Of a DNA stretch of 64,000 bases, positions 19,172 to 28,195 are shown piece after piece. Origin of the DNA: Parashewanella tropica (GTDB lineage: Bacteria; Pseudomonadota; Gammaproteobacteria; Enterobacterales; Shewanellaceae). The position numbers and the translations under genes are program-made. The stretch spans positions 1,475,501 to 1,539,500 of the forward strand of contig NZ_CP037951.1 in the NCBI RefSeq assembly GCF_004358445.1, in the 5' to 3' direction. The notes under the pieces were generated by a model. That model did no database searches. It had not been told where the DNA came from and was given only the letters and a program-made list of their open reading frames with translations. How positions within the stretch are numbered: the stretch's first letter is position 1; every line of letters begins with the position of its first letter.

Positions 19172-20155
19172 ATGAAGCCACTTCCAACTCTCACATTCAG
19201 CCAATATTTGGCGGGTGGAGAACAAAAACAAGATTTCCTAAAGCAGTTAAGAGAAACCAGCAAAGAGGTTGGTTTTTTCTATCTGGATGGTCACGGCTTA
19301 GATACCTCTATTCAAAAAAATACGTTTGAATTAATGCATTCATTTTTTGCATTGCCTGCTGAAGAAAAGCTCAGTATTGAAATGAAGCACTCTCCTCACT
19401 TCCGTGGTTATTCACAAATAGGGAGTGAACTGACGCTAGGTGAGGAAGATCAACGGGAACAATTTGACTTCATGAGAGAGGAGCCAACACCTTATATCAA
19501 TGGTGAATCTCCTATTTGGTTGAAGATGCGCGGCAACAACCAATGGCCAAATCAGTTACCACACATGAAGCAACAAATGTTGAACTTTCAAGATAAACTG
19601 ACAAATATCGGAGTGCTTTTACTCAAGGCGTTTGCTGAATCCTTAGAGCAAGACCCTAATACATTTGATGCTAGTTTTTCTCAAGCTCCACACCCACATA
19701 CAAAGATAATTCGCTATCCAAAGCAACAACAAGGTTCTAGCCAAGGTGTTGGAGCCCATAAAGACTCAGGCTTTCTTACTTTTGTTATTCAAGATGAAGT
19801 GTCGGGTTTAGAAGTTGAAACTGATGATGGCTGGTTACCTGTACCACCTAAACCGGGTACCTTAATTGTCAACATTGGTGAGTTATTAGAACTGGCATCA
19901 GATGGATATTTAAAGGCGACTGTGCATCGCGTTGTTAGCCCTCAGTCAGAACAAGACAGATATTCTTGCGCGTTTTTCTTATGGCCAAGGTTGGACACCG
20001 ATGTGCCTTTATTAGATTTGCCAGAACATCTAAAGAAGCAAGCAAATGGTCCAGATAGCGACCCAAATAATCCGTTATTTTATCAAGTTGGCGAAAACAT
20101 TTTAAAAGGACGATTACGATCTCATCCTGATGTTGCTGAATTACATTACTTATAG
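19172..20155 (+). CDS. 2-oxoglutarate/Fe(II) oxygenase, isopenicillin-N-synthase-like
   Basis: A 327-residue cytoplasmic non-haem iron oxygenase. The N-terminal half has the IPNS-like KEVGFFYLDGHG region, and the jelly-roll core carries the iron triad H196-x-D198 (GAHKDSG) and H252 (ATVHRV), with R263-x-S265 (RYS) for 2-oxoglutarate or substrate carboxylate. Members of this family desaturate, hydroxylate or cyclise small acids and peptides; the substrate cannot be read from sequence. It is 17 bases upstream of a PLP enzyme of sulfur amino acid metabolism and shares its sigma-54 promoter, so a sulfur-containing amino acid or peptide is a reasonable inferred substrate. ATG 19172 has a GAGG 10 bases upstream. 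Confidence 0.85.
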   Translation: MKPLPTLTFSQYLAGGEQKQDFLKQLRETSKEVGFFYLDGHGLDTSIQKNTFELMHSFFALPAEEKLSIEMKHSPHFRGYSQIGSELTLGEEDQREQFDFMREEPTPYINGESPIWLKMRGNNQWPNQLPHMKQQMLNFQDKLTNIGVLLLKAFAESLEQDPNTFDASFSQAPHPHTKIIRYPKQQQGSSQGVGAHKDSGFLTFVIQDEVSGLEVETDDGWLPVPPKPGTLIVNIGELLELASDGYLKATVHRVVSPQSEQDRYSCAFFLWPRLDTDVPLLDLPEHLKKQANGPDSDPNNPLFYQVGENILKGRLRSHPDVAELHYL

Positions 20156-20172
20156 AAAGTGAAAGAATAACA

Positions 20173-21333
20173 ATGAAATTTAAAACAAAAGTATTACACT
20201 CTCATAAAATTGAAGATCAACACGGCGCGTTGAACATTCCTATTTACCAAAGTAGCACTTACGATTATCAGGATTTTGAATCGGGGAGAGCACGATTTTC
20301 TGGGCAAGAGCAGGGCTTTATTTATAGCCGAATGGCGAACCCTACCGTCAATGCTCTGGAGCAAACCATTGCAAAAATCGAAGGGGCTGAACAGGCTTTG
20401 GTTGTGTCTAGTGGCATGGCTGCTTTAAGTAGTATTTTTATTGCCTTGTGTCATCAAGGTGATCATGTCGCTGTGGTCGAGCCGGTATACGGTGGGAGTT
20501 CTGCAATGTTAAGCCAAACGTTGACTCGCTTTGGCGTTAACGTTCATCGTTATTACAGTGATGAAGATTTACTGGAACGCATTCACCCGCAGACCAAGAT
20601 TATTTTATTCGAGTCAATTTCAAACCCAACAGTAGCCGTAAATGACTTCCGTAAAGTAAAAAAAGCGGCTGAAAAGGTCGACGCGATTACTGTTTGTGAC
20701 AATACCTTATATTCTCCGTATTTATTCCGTCCATTAGAGCATGGGATGGACCTTGTTATGCACAGTGCCACTAAGTATTTGAGTGGTCACGGCGATATCA
20801 TTGCTGGTGTTGTAGCTGGCTCGAGTTCATTAATGGAACAGGTGAGAACGGTAGGGTTGAAGCATGTTGGGGCATCAATTGGTCCTCAAGACGCTTACTC
20901 ACTTTCTCGCGGCTTAAGAACTTTACCTTTACGAATGGAAGCGCATCAAAAAGGTGCGATGCACGTTGCTGAGTTTTTGGAAAATCATCCTAAAGTCGAA
21001 AGGGTTCATTACTCAGGTTTGAAATCAAGCCCATACCACCAAGTTGCATCGGAGTCGGTAGGGCATTTTGGTGGGCTAGTGAGTTTTGAGCTGGTGGGAG
21101 GCGAAGCGGCTTGCCAAAAAGTTTTGGACAATCTAAATCTATTTACTCAAGCTGTGAGCTTAGGTGATTTAGAAAGCTTAGCGTGTCATCCTGCGACAAC
21201 CACTCATGCTGCAGTATCTCCTGAATTACGACATGAAGCAGGAATTTCAGATTCGATGATCCGTTTGAGTATTGGTGTAGAAGCACCTGAAGATCTTATA
21301 AATGATCTACAGCAGGCGCTTGATTTGGTGTAA
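20173..21333 (+). CDS. Cys/Met-metabolism PLP enzyme, cystathionine gamma-lyase/synthase type
   Basis: A 386-residue PLP enzyme of fold type I that cleaves or replaces at the gamma carbon of sulfur amino acids. Visible are the phosphate-binding YSRMANPT (about 51-58), SSGMAALSS, and the Schiff-base lysine K201 in SATKYLSGHGD. The position where methionine gamma-lyases carry a catalytic Cys is Gly here (VYGGSS, about 106-110), which favours cystathionine gamma-lyase or gamma-synthase chemistry. It is co-transcribed with the oxygenase 17 bases upstream. Its last 38 bases overlap the end of the convergent sigma-54 activator gene. Confidence 0.88.
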   Translation: MKFKTKVLHSHKIEDQHGALNIPIYQSSTYDYQDFESGRARFSGQEQGFIYSRMANPTVNALEQTIAKIEGAEQALVVSSGMAALSSIFIALCHQGDHVAVVEPVYGGSSAMLSQTLTRFGVNVHRYYSDEDLLERIHPQTKIILFESISNPTVAVNDFRKVKKAAEKVDAITVCDNTLYSPYLFRPLEHGMDLVMHSATKYLSGHGDIIAGVVAGSSSLMEQVRTVGLKHVGASIGPQDAYSLSRGLRTLPLRMEAHQKGAMHVAEFLENHPKVERVHYSGLKSSPYHQVASESVGHFGGLVSFELVGGEAACQKVLDNLNLFTQAVSLGDLESLACHPATTTHAAVSPELRHEAGISDSMIRLSIGVEAPEDLINDLQQALDLV

Positions 21334-22297
21334 TACCATATTTTCTTATTTTTGAACGTAAAGTGCTTGGGTTTATGCCCAAGAGCTTTGCGGCTCCGAA
21401 AGGGCCTTCTACACGACCATAGCTCTTTTTCAGTGCCTGCCGAATGTGCTGAACAATCACGTCGTCTAATTTGGCAAAAATAGGTTCATCTGTACGAAGT
21501 TGAAGGCTTTGGGAATCATGACTTTTTAGTGGTTCAGCGAGTTTGATATCACTATTTTTGATAAATAGTGCACTTTCTATCGCTAATCGCTTTCCTCTCC
21601 CTAAGATGGCGGCTCGTTCAATCACCGCTTGTAGTTCACGTACATTACCCGGCCATGAGTGTTGCTGTAGATAGTGAATTTGCTGTTGAGTTGGAAAACA
21701 AATAGGTAGTGCTAAAGTGTTTGCCGCTTGACTTGCAAACTGCTCTGATAGGGCTTGAATGTCATCAAGTCTATGTTTTAGTGGTGGTAGATTGATAGGA
21801 AAGACATTCAACCTGAACAGTAGGTCTTCACGAAATCGTTTGTGCTGAACTTCGTCGGTTAAATTCTTATGGGTTGCAGCAATAACTCTCACGTCTACTT
21901 TGATTTCTTGTTCACTGCCAACACGTCTAAGAGTGCCTTCTTGGATCACTCTCAGTAATCTAACTTGTGCAGCTAAACTCAGCTCTGCAACTTCGTCTAA
22001 GAATAATGTGCCGCCATCCGCTTGTTCAAACCAACCACGTTTTTGGTTTGTTGCTCCAGTAAAACTGCCTTTTTCATGACCAAATAATTCAGAATCGATC
22101 AGCTCCGAAGCTACGGCACCACAGTTTACTCTGATAAAAGCTTGTTGCTGTCGAGAAGAGTGCATGTGTAAATGGCGTGCAATTACTTCTTTACCCGTAC
22201 CTGTTTCACCCAATATTAATACCGTAGAGTCAGTAGCTGAGACAAGCTCAAGCTGTTGCATAACTCCTTTTAGGCTGGTTTGGCTTCCGATGATCAT
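21296..22297 (-). CDS. Sigma-54-dependent activator without sensor domain (PspF-like)
   Basis: A 333-residue enhancer-binding protein made only of the AAA+ domain and a DNA-binding domain. Walker A GETGTGKE is at 30-37, the sigma-54 contact loop is GSFTGA (77-82, Ser for the usual Ala), Walker B is GGTLFLDE (95-102), the arginine-finger region RFREDLLFRLNVF is present, and a Fis-type helix-turn-helix (AAKLLGINPSTLRSKIRKYG) closes the protein. An in-frame TAA lies immediately before the ATG, so there is no hidden N-terminal sensor. It is convergent with and overlaps the lyase gene whose operon has a sigma-54 promoter, making it the likely regulator. How it senses a signal is unknown; a partner protein like PspA is one possibility. 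Confidence 0.9.
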   Translation of the reverse strand: MIIGSQTSLKGVMQQLELVSATDSTVLILGETGTGKEVIARHLHMHSSRQQQAFIRVNCGAVASELIDSELFGHEKGSFTGATNQKRGWFEQADGGTLFLDEVAELSLAAQVRLLRVIQEGTLRRVGSEQEIKVDVRVIAATHKNLTDEVQHKRFREDLLFRLNVFPINLPPLKHRLDDIQALSEQFASQAANTLALPICFPTQQQIHYLQQHSWPGNVRELQAVIERAAILGRGKRLAIESALFIKNSDIKLAEPLKSHDSQSLQLRTDEPIFAKLDDVIVQHIRQALKKSYGRVEGPFGAAKLLGINPSTLRSKIRKYGITPNQAPAVDHL

Positions 22298-22444
22298 TTA
22301 TTCATTTTTCCGTTAATTTGGTGTATCGATCCGCGTGATTTACTGTTGCGAACTTAAATCAGTAAAGCATATTGAATTGATCTAATGAAATTAATTTATA
22401 TATCGTTTGGTTATATATGATTTCGAGAGTTTTTATCATTGCAC

Positions 22445-22471
22445 TAATATTTTGTTAACCATTGCCGATAT
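22445..22471 (+). promoter_or_regulatory. FliA (sigma-28) type promoter for the chemoreceptor gene
   Basis: TAAT (22445-22448) and GCCGATAT (22464-22471) separated by 15 bases match the flagellar consensus TAAA-N15-GCCGATAA with two mismatches, about 107 bases before the chemoreceptor ATG. Confidence 0.7.
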
Positions 22472-22578
22472 AAAGTGAAATAAGTTCCAGTTTTTAAAGG
22501 TCTTGTAACTGGTTTCCTTCTCTATTCGATGGAAGGGAATGCTCGAATAAGCGAAATAAAAATAGAGGTAATAGGTAG

Positions 22579-24531
22579 ATGTCAGGATTACTGTCTTTAG
22601 GGATAAAGCTATTTAATCGGTTAGCGTTTAAAAAGAAGTTTATGTTGCTAGCCTCGGTAACCTTGTTACCTTTAATTTTTGGAGCCTATGGCTACATTCA
22701 ATTTCAAACTGAAAATGTAAAAATAAGCGAGCGTAAGCTTGAAGCTAAACACATTATTGATCAGTTCAATGCATTTGCTTTTGAGATAATAGATATGAGA
22801 CAGGGCGCAGTTAGCTATGCTGATTTGTCCGCTAAACTGGAATTTTGGTCAAATAATTCAGCTTCATTTCCAAGATCTTCAGCTCAATTTTCTGGATTAC
22901 AGAGTTTATCTTTGTCTAAAGGTTTTACGCCAAAAGTGTTGGAGCAATTAGCGGATTTAACCAGTGAAGTGAAAGGGAGTGTTGCCGAAGAAAGTGGGCT
23001 GTCATTAGACTCTGATCCCGCAATCTATTATCTCACAGAGTTTTATCTAACTAAGCAACTTGTGGTCAGTGAATTTAGCTCAAGAAGCAGTACTCAAGCA
23101 TTGAAAATTCTGGAAACGGGTAGATTTACCCCGCAAACCTACACTCAACTAGTGGCAACCAATAATCGCCTGAAAGAGTTGTTAATTCTATTTAAAAAGA
23201 GTGCGGACAGAGTCGAAGAATATTATTCAGATCAAGCAAGCTGGCAACAAAGTGTACGAAGTGTTGAAATCAATACAGAGAAGCTCATCGACACAATCAA
23301 TCAAAAAATAATAGAGCCAGATAGTTTTGAGATTAGCTTGGCTCAATTTTCTAAATCAAGCAGAAATCAGCAGCAAGTTTTAACGCGTTTGACAGATGAA
23401 ACTAAGCAATTATTAGAGATCCAATTGTCATCGAAATTACAGTCACAACAGCAACAAATGTATTGGGTTGTTGCAATGATATTAAGCGTTATTGCAATCA
23501 GTTTTTACTTTTTCTTCTCGGCATATTGTGCCATTAGTCAGAATGTTTCAGTCATCAAATCAATGACTGAACAAATGGCGTGTGGTGATTTGAGTAAAGA
23601 CATAAAAATTGATGCTAAAGATGAGTTTTATCAAATCGCATTATCATTCAACAAAATGCTAGCCAGTATTCGAACCTTGATCCACGATGTTCAGCGGTTA
23701 AGTGACAATGTCGTGTCGGCAAGTCATGAGGTGAAATCAGAAACCTCAAGTGTGGAGTTCAGCTTAAACTCTCAGCAACAAAAAACTTATCAAGTGGTCA
23801 CTGCTATTGATCAGCTTGTAACCTCGGTCAACGCTGTTGATGAAAATACCCAAGCTGCAACCCAAATTACGGTTGAAACTCAAAAAGACGTAGATCTCGG
23901 TCAGCAAGTGATCAAACAGACTGTGAGTGAAATCAATCAAATCGCCGAGGAAGTCAGCCAAGGTGCTGAAGTCATTAACCAATTAGCGGTTTATGCCAAT
24001 GACATCGGCAAAGTGGTGGAGGTTATCCATGAAATTGCAGAGCAAACAAACCTACTGGCATTAAATGCCGCAATTGAGGCCGCTAGAGCAGGTGAGCAGG
24101 GGCGAGGGTTTGCAGTCGTGGCTGATGAAGTAAGAACACTTGCAAGCCGTACTGCAAGCTCAACCGATGAAATTAGAGGGATGATTGAACAAATCCAAAA
24201 ATCAACCTCTAGAGCCGTTTCTGCAATGGAATCAGGGACTCTGAAGGCGAATAACGGCGTTAATCAAGCTCATGAGGTGAGTGAAACTATTACGAACTTA
24301 ACTCAGCAGGTGTCTAGAGTTGTTGGCTTGATCCAGCAAGTGGCGGAAATTGTAACCGAACAGAGGGAAGCGACAGAGCAAGTTAATACCAGTACTCAAG
24401 TGATCAAGAACAACGCGAGTGAAGTGTTAATTGCGGCTCAAAAAGCTTCTATGGTCGGAGAACAATTAGAAGTAGATGCCAATGAGTTGGCGAAGCAAAT
24501 CAGTGGTTTTACTATCTCCAGCACCATTTAA
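22579..24531 (+). CDS. Methyl-accepting chemotaxis protein
   Basis: A 650-residue chemoreceptor. The first membrane helix is at about 20-42 and the second at about 294-318, giving a periplasmic ligand domain of roughly 250 residues with no family I recognise. A HAMP-like segment follows, then a long coiled coil with the hairpin tip [20 protein letters not shown] and [15 protein letters not shown] that binds CheA and CheW. The start has GAGG 10 bases upstream, and a FliA-type promoter precedes it, tying it to motility. It is divergent from the sigma-54 activator and convergent with the sulfur fusion gene. A ligand related to sulfur compounds is only a neighbourhood-based guess. No C-terminal CheR-binding pentapeptide is seen. 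Confidence 0.93.
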   Translation: MSGLLSLGIKLFNRLAFKKKFMLLASVTLLPLIFGAYGYIQFQTENVKISERKLEAKHIIDQFNAFAFEIIDMRQGAVSYADLSAKLEFWSNNSASFPRSSAQFSGLQSLSLSKGFTPKVLEQLADLTSEVKGSVAEESGLSLDSDPAIYYLTEFYLTKQLVVSEFSSRSSTQALKILETGRFTPQTYTQLVATNNRLKELLILFKKSADRVEEYYSDQASWQQSVRSVEINTEKLIDTINQKIIEPDSFEISLAQFSKSSRNQQQVLTRLTDETKQLLEIQLSSKLQSQQQQMYWVVAMILSVIAISFYFFFSAYCAISQNVSVIKSMTEQMACGDLSKDIKIDAKDEFYQIALSFNKMLASIRTLIHDVQRLSDNVVSASHEVKSETSSVEFSLNSQQQKTYQVVTAIDQLVTSVNAVDENTQAATQITVETQKDVDLGQQVIKQTVSEINQIAEEVSQGAEVINQLAVYANDIGKVVEVIHEIAEQTNLLALNAAIEAARAGEQGRGFAVVADEVRTLASRTASSTDEIRGMIEQIQKSTSRAVSAMESGTLKANNGVNQAHEVSETITNLTQQVSRVVGLIQQVAEIVTEQREATEQVNTSTQVIKNNASEVLIAAQKASMVGEQLEVDANELAKQISGFTISSTI

Positions 24532-24547
24532 ATAATGGGCTGGAGAT
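24514..24547. terminator. Hairpin in the convergent gap after the chemoreceptor
   Basis: atctccagc (24514-24522) pairs with gctggagat (24539-24547) and is extended inward by accatt/aatgg with one bulge; the chemoreceptor stop codon is in the loop. There is no T run on either side, so it may act as an mRNA end or a Rho-linked barrier between two convergent genes. Confidence 0.5.
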
Positions 24548-24555
24548 AAGAGAGG

Positions 24556-26829
24556 TTATAACCCTAAGGCGTAACCTCCTTTTAAGTGTCCAATATTTTC
24601 AAATCCAAGTCGTCCAAGAGCTTGCGCTACAACTAAAGAGCGGGAGCCACTACGACATACAAGAACATAGTTGTCTTTTTTCTGACTTGAACACTCATCA
24701 ATAAATTGAACCAGTCGAGTCATAGGTACGTTTAATTCGACATCGTCACTGTGCTGTAAAGCATATTCATGCGGCTCACGAATATCCACTAATCTAATAT
24801 CTTGGTTTACTTTAAGTAATTGCGCCAAACTTTCTTTATCGTATTCTTTAATTTTTAAAGCAGTATCAACTTCAACATAAGCGCCACATTGAATTTCGCC
24901 ACCTTGTTCATCATTTAAGTGAGCATCCAATTCAGCTTTTTGAATACAGAAAGCGCCTACATCAATATTTTTAGATAACACGGCATTAAGGAGTTGATTG
25001 CGACCTCTTTCTAGAGCAATTGTGGTGGTAAATTCGTTGTAATAGTCATGACTAGCACAAATTAAAGATTGTTCGCCAACCAGATTATTTAACAGTTGCA
25101 AACTCTCAAACATATCTGCTGCTGAACTGGTTTCAAAATTAGTTCGACCTAAGCTGCCCATCAGAATAGTATCGCCGCAGAATGCAAAGTGGCACAAGTT
25201 AGGCTGATATACAGAATCAAATGCATCAGTTAATAAGTAACTTACACTATCGCTTGTGTGACCTGCTGTAGCAACTTTGATTAATTTACGATTACCAATG
25301 TTGATACAAGGATAAGTTTGACCACAAACCTTAATGTCATTTGCTGAGTTTGGCCAGCCTAAATGACAAGTATCAGTGGACATATTTAGCGCTTTAATAA
25401 TTTCAGTGCGTGAAGATTCATGATCGGCATGACCATGAGTATCTAAAACCGCAGTAAGCTTAAGTCCTTGGCAATGAACAATATTGACAATGCGATGTAT
25501 GAGTTCGTGGACAGGGTCAATAATTACTGCGGTTTTGGTTTTTTTATCGGTAAATAACCAGCAACAATTATTGCCAGAACGGAGTTCAATTAAGCCATCT
25601 AATGGTGTTTCATTGATCTCAGAAGTATCAATTAGGCAGCTTTGTTTTAGTGCTTTTGCGGTAGAGAGGATTCGGTTGCAAGCTTGATCACATTCTTGTT
25701 GTGTAAACATTGGGCCAAATGACATTCGAATGGCTGATTCACTTTGCCAAGCAGGTAAGCCCATTGCGTCTAACACAAAGCTACGAGTGACTTTAGAAGA
25801 GCACGCGGAGCCAGAGCTAACGCGAATGTTCGCAGCATCAAACAAATCCATAATCTCTTTGCTGCTAAAGCCGGGAACTGCAAAGTTGATAGTTGTTGGC
25901 ACCGTGTTTTCTAATGAGTGGTTTAAGACAACATCGCCAAAGGCTTTTTTGAGTGCTTTGATGATTTGCAGTCGATACTTTTCAAGTTGCTGGTGGCTAG
26001 AAAACTGGTATTCGCTATCGTTGTTTAAAATATCAAATATCGCTTTTAACGAAGCAATACCGGGTAAGTTTTCTGTTCCAGAGCGTTGACCGCTTTCTTG
26101 GCCGCCTCCTGCAATGAATGGCGTAAATGGTGCACTGGAACGAACATACATAAAACCGATGCCTTTCGGTGCATACAGCTTATGACCACTAAAAGGGGCG
26201 TAATCAATGCTGGTATTTTCGATATTTAAATCTCGCTTACCAAGCGCTTGCACACAATCCACCATCCAAAAAACTTGTGGATTGTGAGTTCTAATTGCGG
26301 TTTCTAGAGCGGATAAATCTTGATAAACCCCAGTTTCATTATTAACCGCCATGGTACAAATCATCAATGAATCTTCAGCATGCTCAGCGATGAAATTCAG
26401 ATCTAGCTTGCCTAAGCTATCGACAGGTATGGCTTTCACTTGTGCGTGTATGCCAAGTAGCTCATTCCAATGATTTAGGGAATTCGGAACCGCTTTATGC
26501 TCAGTTGCGCCATAAAGAATGTAATATTGCTTATTTGGCTGGATTTTTTTCTTTGCTTCAACCAAAGCTGAAAGAATCGCAGTTTGGATCCCCTCAGTCG
26601 CACCACTGGTAAATATTAATTGGCCTTTTTCAATGTTTAATAGTTTTTTACCCGCTTGACGAGTTTTTTCCATAATATCTTTGGCGCGAATACCTGTGAT
26701 ATGAGAACTACTTGGATTACCAAAGGTTTGGGTCATGGTATTCATGACAGCCTGTGCTGCAGCAGGGTGTACTGGTGTAGTTGCATTTGAATCAAGATAA
26801 ATGAGTGATAATTCTGAACTGCTAGTCAT
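24556..26829 (-). CDS. Fusion: cysteine desulfurase + persulfide-dioxygenase-like MBL + rhodanese
   Basis: A 757-residue protein joining three sulfur enzymes. Residues about 1-395 are a NifS/IscS desulfurase: PLP lysine K217 in FSGHKLYAPKG and catalytic Cys 343 in SSGSACSS. Residues about 412-620 are a metallo-beta-lactamase fold with THGHADH (H465, H467, D469, H470), H523 in TAGHTSDS, D553 in CGDT and H594 in ASHD, the ETHE1-like persulfide dioxygenase pattern. Residues about 660-757 are a rhodanese with active Cys 725 in CRSGSRS. All catalytic residues look intact. The order suggests that desulfurated persulfide is oxidised to sulfite and/or passed to an acceptor within one chain. An AAAGGTAGG precedes the ATG. 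It lies downstream of cysK, separated by a terminator. Confidence 0.92.
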   Translation of the reverse strand: MTSSSELSLIYLDSNATTPVHPAAAQAVMNTMTQTFGNPSSSHITGIRAKDIMEKTRQAGKKLLNIEKGQLIFTSGATEGIQTAILSALVEAKKKIQPNKQYYILYGATEHKAVPNSLNHWNELLGIHAQVKAIPVDSLGKLDLNFIAEHAEDSLMICTMAVNNETGVYQDLSALETAIRTHNPQVFWMVDCVQALGKRDLNIENTSIDYAPFSGHKLYAPKGIGFMYVRSSAPFTPFIAGGGQESGQRSGTENLPGIASLKAIFDILNNDSEYQFSSHQQLEKYRLQIIKALKKAFGDVVLNHSLENTVPTTINFAVPGFSSKEIMDLFDAANIRVSSGSACSSKVTRSFVLDAMGLPAWQSESAIRMSFGPMFTQQECDQACNRILSTAKALKQSCLIDTSEINETPLDGLIELRSGNNCCWLFTDKKTKTAVIIDPVHELIHRIVNIVHCQGLKLTAVLDTHGHADHESSRTEIIKALNMSTDTCHLGWPNSANDIKVCGQTYPCINIGNRKLIKVATAGHTSDSVSYLLTDAFDSVYQPNLCHFAFCGDTILMGSLGRTNFETSSAADMFESLQLLNNLVGEQSLICASHDYYNEFTTTIALERGRNQLLNAVLSKNIDVGAFCIQKAELDAHLNDEQGGEIQCGAYVEVDTALKIKEYDKESLAQLLKVNQDIRLVDIREPHEYALQHSDDVELNVPMTRLVQFIDECSSQKKDNYVLVCRSGSRSLVVAQALGRLGFENIGHLKGGYALGL

Positions 26830-26962
26830 GTTACCTACCTTTAGTTAACCTTATTTCTTTTTGTTATATGTAAGTTCAAAAATAACAGGTTAAATAGCTA
26901 AATGCGATTACGTGATCAAAAATTCACTTTAGCTTGATTTGGTATAATAAAAATACTGACAC

Positions 26963-26991
26963 AAAAAAAAGCCTAACTCATGTTAGGCTTT
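26963..26991 (-). terminator. Intrinsic terminator of cysK
   Basis: On the minus strand a perfect 10-bp stem (aaagcctaac/gttaggcttt, 26968-26991) with a 4-base loop is followed by a run of eight T (complement of the A run 26963-26970). Confidence 0.92.
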
Positions 26992-27036
26992 ATATCTGTT
27001 CAGTATTAATTCAGAAATTAATCATGTAGATAGTCG

Positions 27037-28005
27037 TTATTGAACGTTTTCAGCGTCTCCAAATTCACCATGGAATAAAGGCGAAGATAAGTAACGCTCT
27101 GCAGAAGAAGGAAGCACGACTACAATGGTTTTATCTTTGTATTCGTCTTGCTCACTCAATTTTACAGCTACGCTTACCGCTGCTCCAGAAGAAATACCTA
27201 CCAAAATCCCTTCTTCTTTCATTAAACGATGTGCCATTTCAATAGACTCTTCGTTTGTGACTGTTTCCACTTTATCTACCACTGATAAATCGAGGTTACC
27301 TGGGATAAATCCAGCACCAATTCCTTGTATTTTATGTGGACCCGGTTGAACATCATCACCTGCAAGTGTTTGTGTAATAACAGGAGAGTCAACAGGCTCT
27401 ACGGCAACAGAAGTAATGGCTTTATTTTGGGTGTTTTTGATATAGCGACTTACGCCTGTGATGGTACCGCCTGTGCCTACACCTGCTACAAATACATCTA
27501 TTTCACCATTAGTATCTTGCCAGATTTCTGGACCTGTGGTTTTTTCATGAATTTCAGGGTTAGCTGGGTTATCAAATTGCTGTAATAAAACGTAATGCTC
27601 AGGATTAGAGTTATAGATTTCAGTTGCTTTGTCTATTGCTCCTTTCATACCCTTTGGGCCTTCAGTTAGCACTAGATTTGCCCCCAGTGCTTTAAGGAGT
27701 TTCCTTCTTTCTAAACTCATGGTTTCAGGCATGGTCAAGGTGAGTTTATATCCTCGAGCTGCTGCTACATAGGCAAGAGCAATACCAGTGTTTCCAGAAG
27801 TTGGCTCTATTAACTCTTTACCTGCTGTTAAGGTTCCATCTTTCTCTGCTGCCCAAATCATGTTGGCGCCAATACGACATTTCACACTAAAACTAGGATT
27901 TCTAGATTCTATCTTTGCCAAAATGTTGCCATTACCAATTCGGTTTAAGCGAACGAGCGGACTGTTACCTATTGTTTGCGAGTTATCTTCGTATATATTA
28001 GCCAT
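27037..28005 (-). CDS. cysK: Cysteine synthase A
   Basis: O-acetylserine (thiol)-lyase, which fixes sulfide into cysteine in the cytoplasm. The 322-residue protein has the PLP lysine K42 in SVKCRIG, the substrate loop [10 protein letters not shown], the phosphate cradle [10 protein letters not shown] and the C-terminal SSGAAV segment, all typical of CysK. It is slightly longer than CysM proteins and retains the CysK-like [20 protein letters not shown]. It is followed by a strong terminator and then by the desulfurase-dioxygenase-rhodanese fusion on the same strand, placing cysteine synthesis next to cysteine sulfur removal. Confidence 0.95.
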   Translation of the reverse strand: MANIYEDNSQTIGNSPLVRLNRIGNGNILAKIESRNPSFSVKCRIGANMIWAAEKDGTLTAGKELIEPTSGNTGIALAYVAAARGYKLTLTMPETMSLERRKLLKALGANLVLTEGPKGMKGAIDKATEIYNSNPEHYVLLQQFDNPANPEIHEKTTGPEIWQDTNGEIDVFVAGVGTGGTITGVSRYIKNTQNKAITSVAVEPVDSPVITQTLAGDDVQPGPHKIQGIGAGFIPGNLDLSVVDKVETVTNEESIEMAHRLMKEEGILVGISSGAAVSVAVKLSEQDEYKDKTIVVVLPSSAERYLSSPLFHGEFGDAENVQ

Positions 28006-28127
28006 GATTATTCCGTTACCTGTTTGGGGAATATGAATACTAGAAGTATTTGAAGTAATTCATAAATTATAAATTCTTCTTCTATATAGCGATTAGTTAT
28101 TAAAATTTGTTTTTTAATCTGAAAATG

Positions 28128-28150
28128 AAAAACCACTGTGAATACAGTGG
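28128..28150 (-). terminator. Intrinsic terminator of the coiled-coil membrane gene
   Basis: Minus-strand stem ccactg/cagtgg (28133-28138, 28145-28150) with a 6-base loop, followed by five T (complement of 28128-28132). It lies 46 bases after the stop of the gene at 28196-29752. Confidence 0.75.
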
Positions 28151-28195
28151 CTTTTAGGGAAAATTGATAAGGTTTTTTAATTCAAGCTAATTTGG

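Noticed and set aside
25730-26089. 119-residue antisense frame over the desulfurase fusion
   Set aside because: Shadow frame; the opposite strand encodes an intact conserved enzyme domain.
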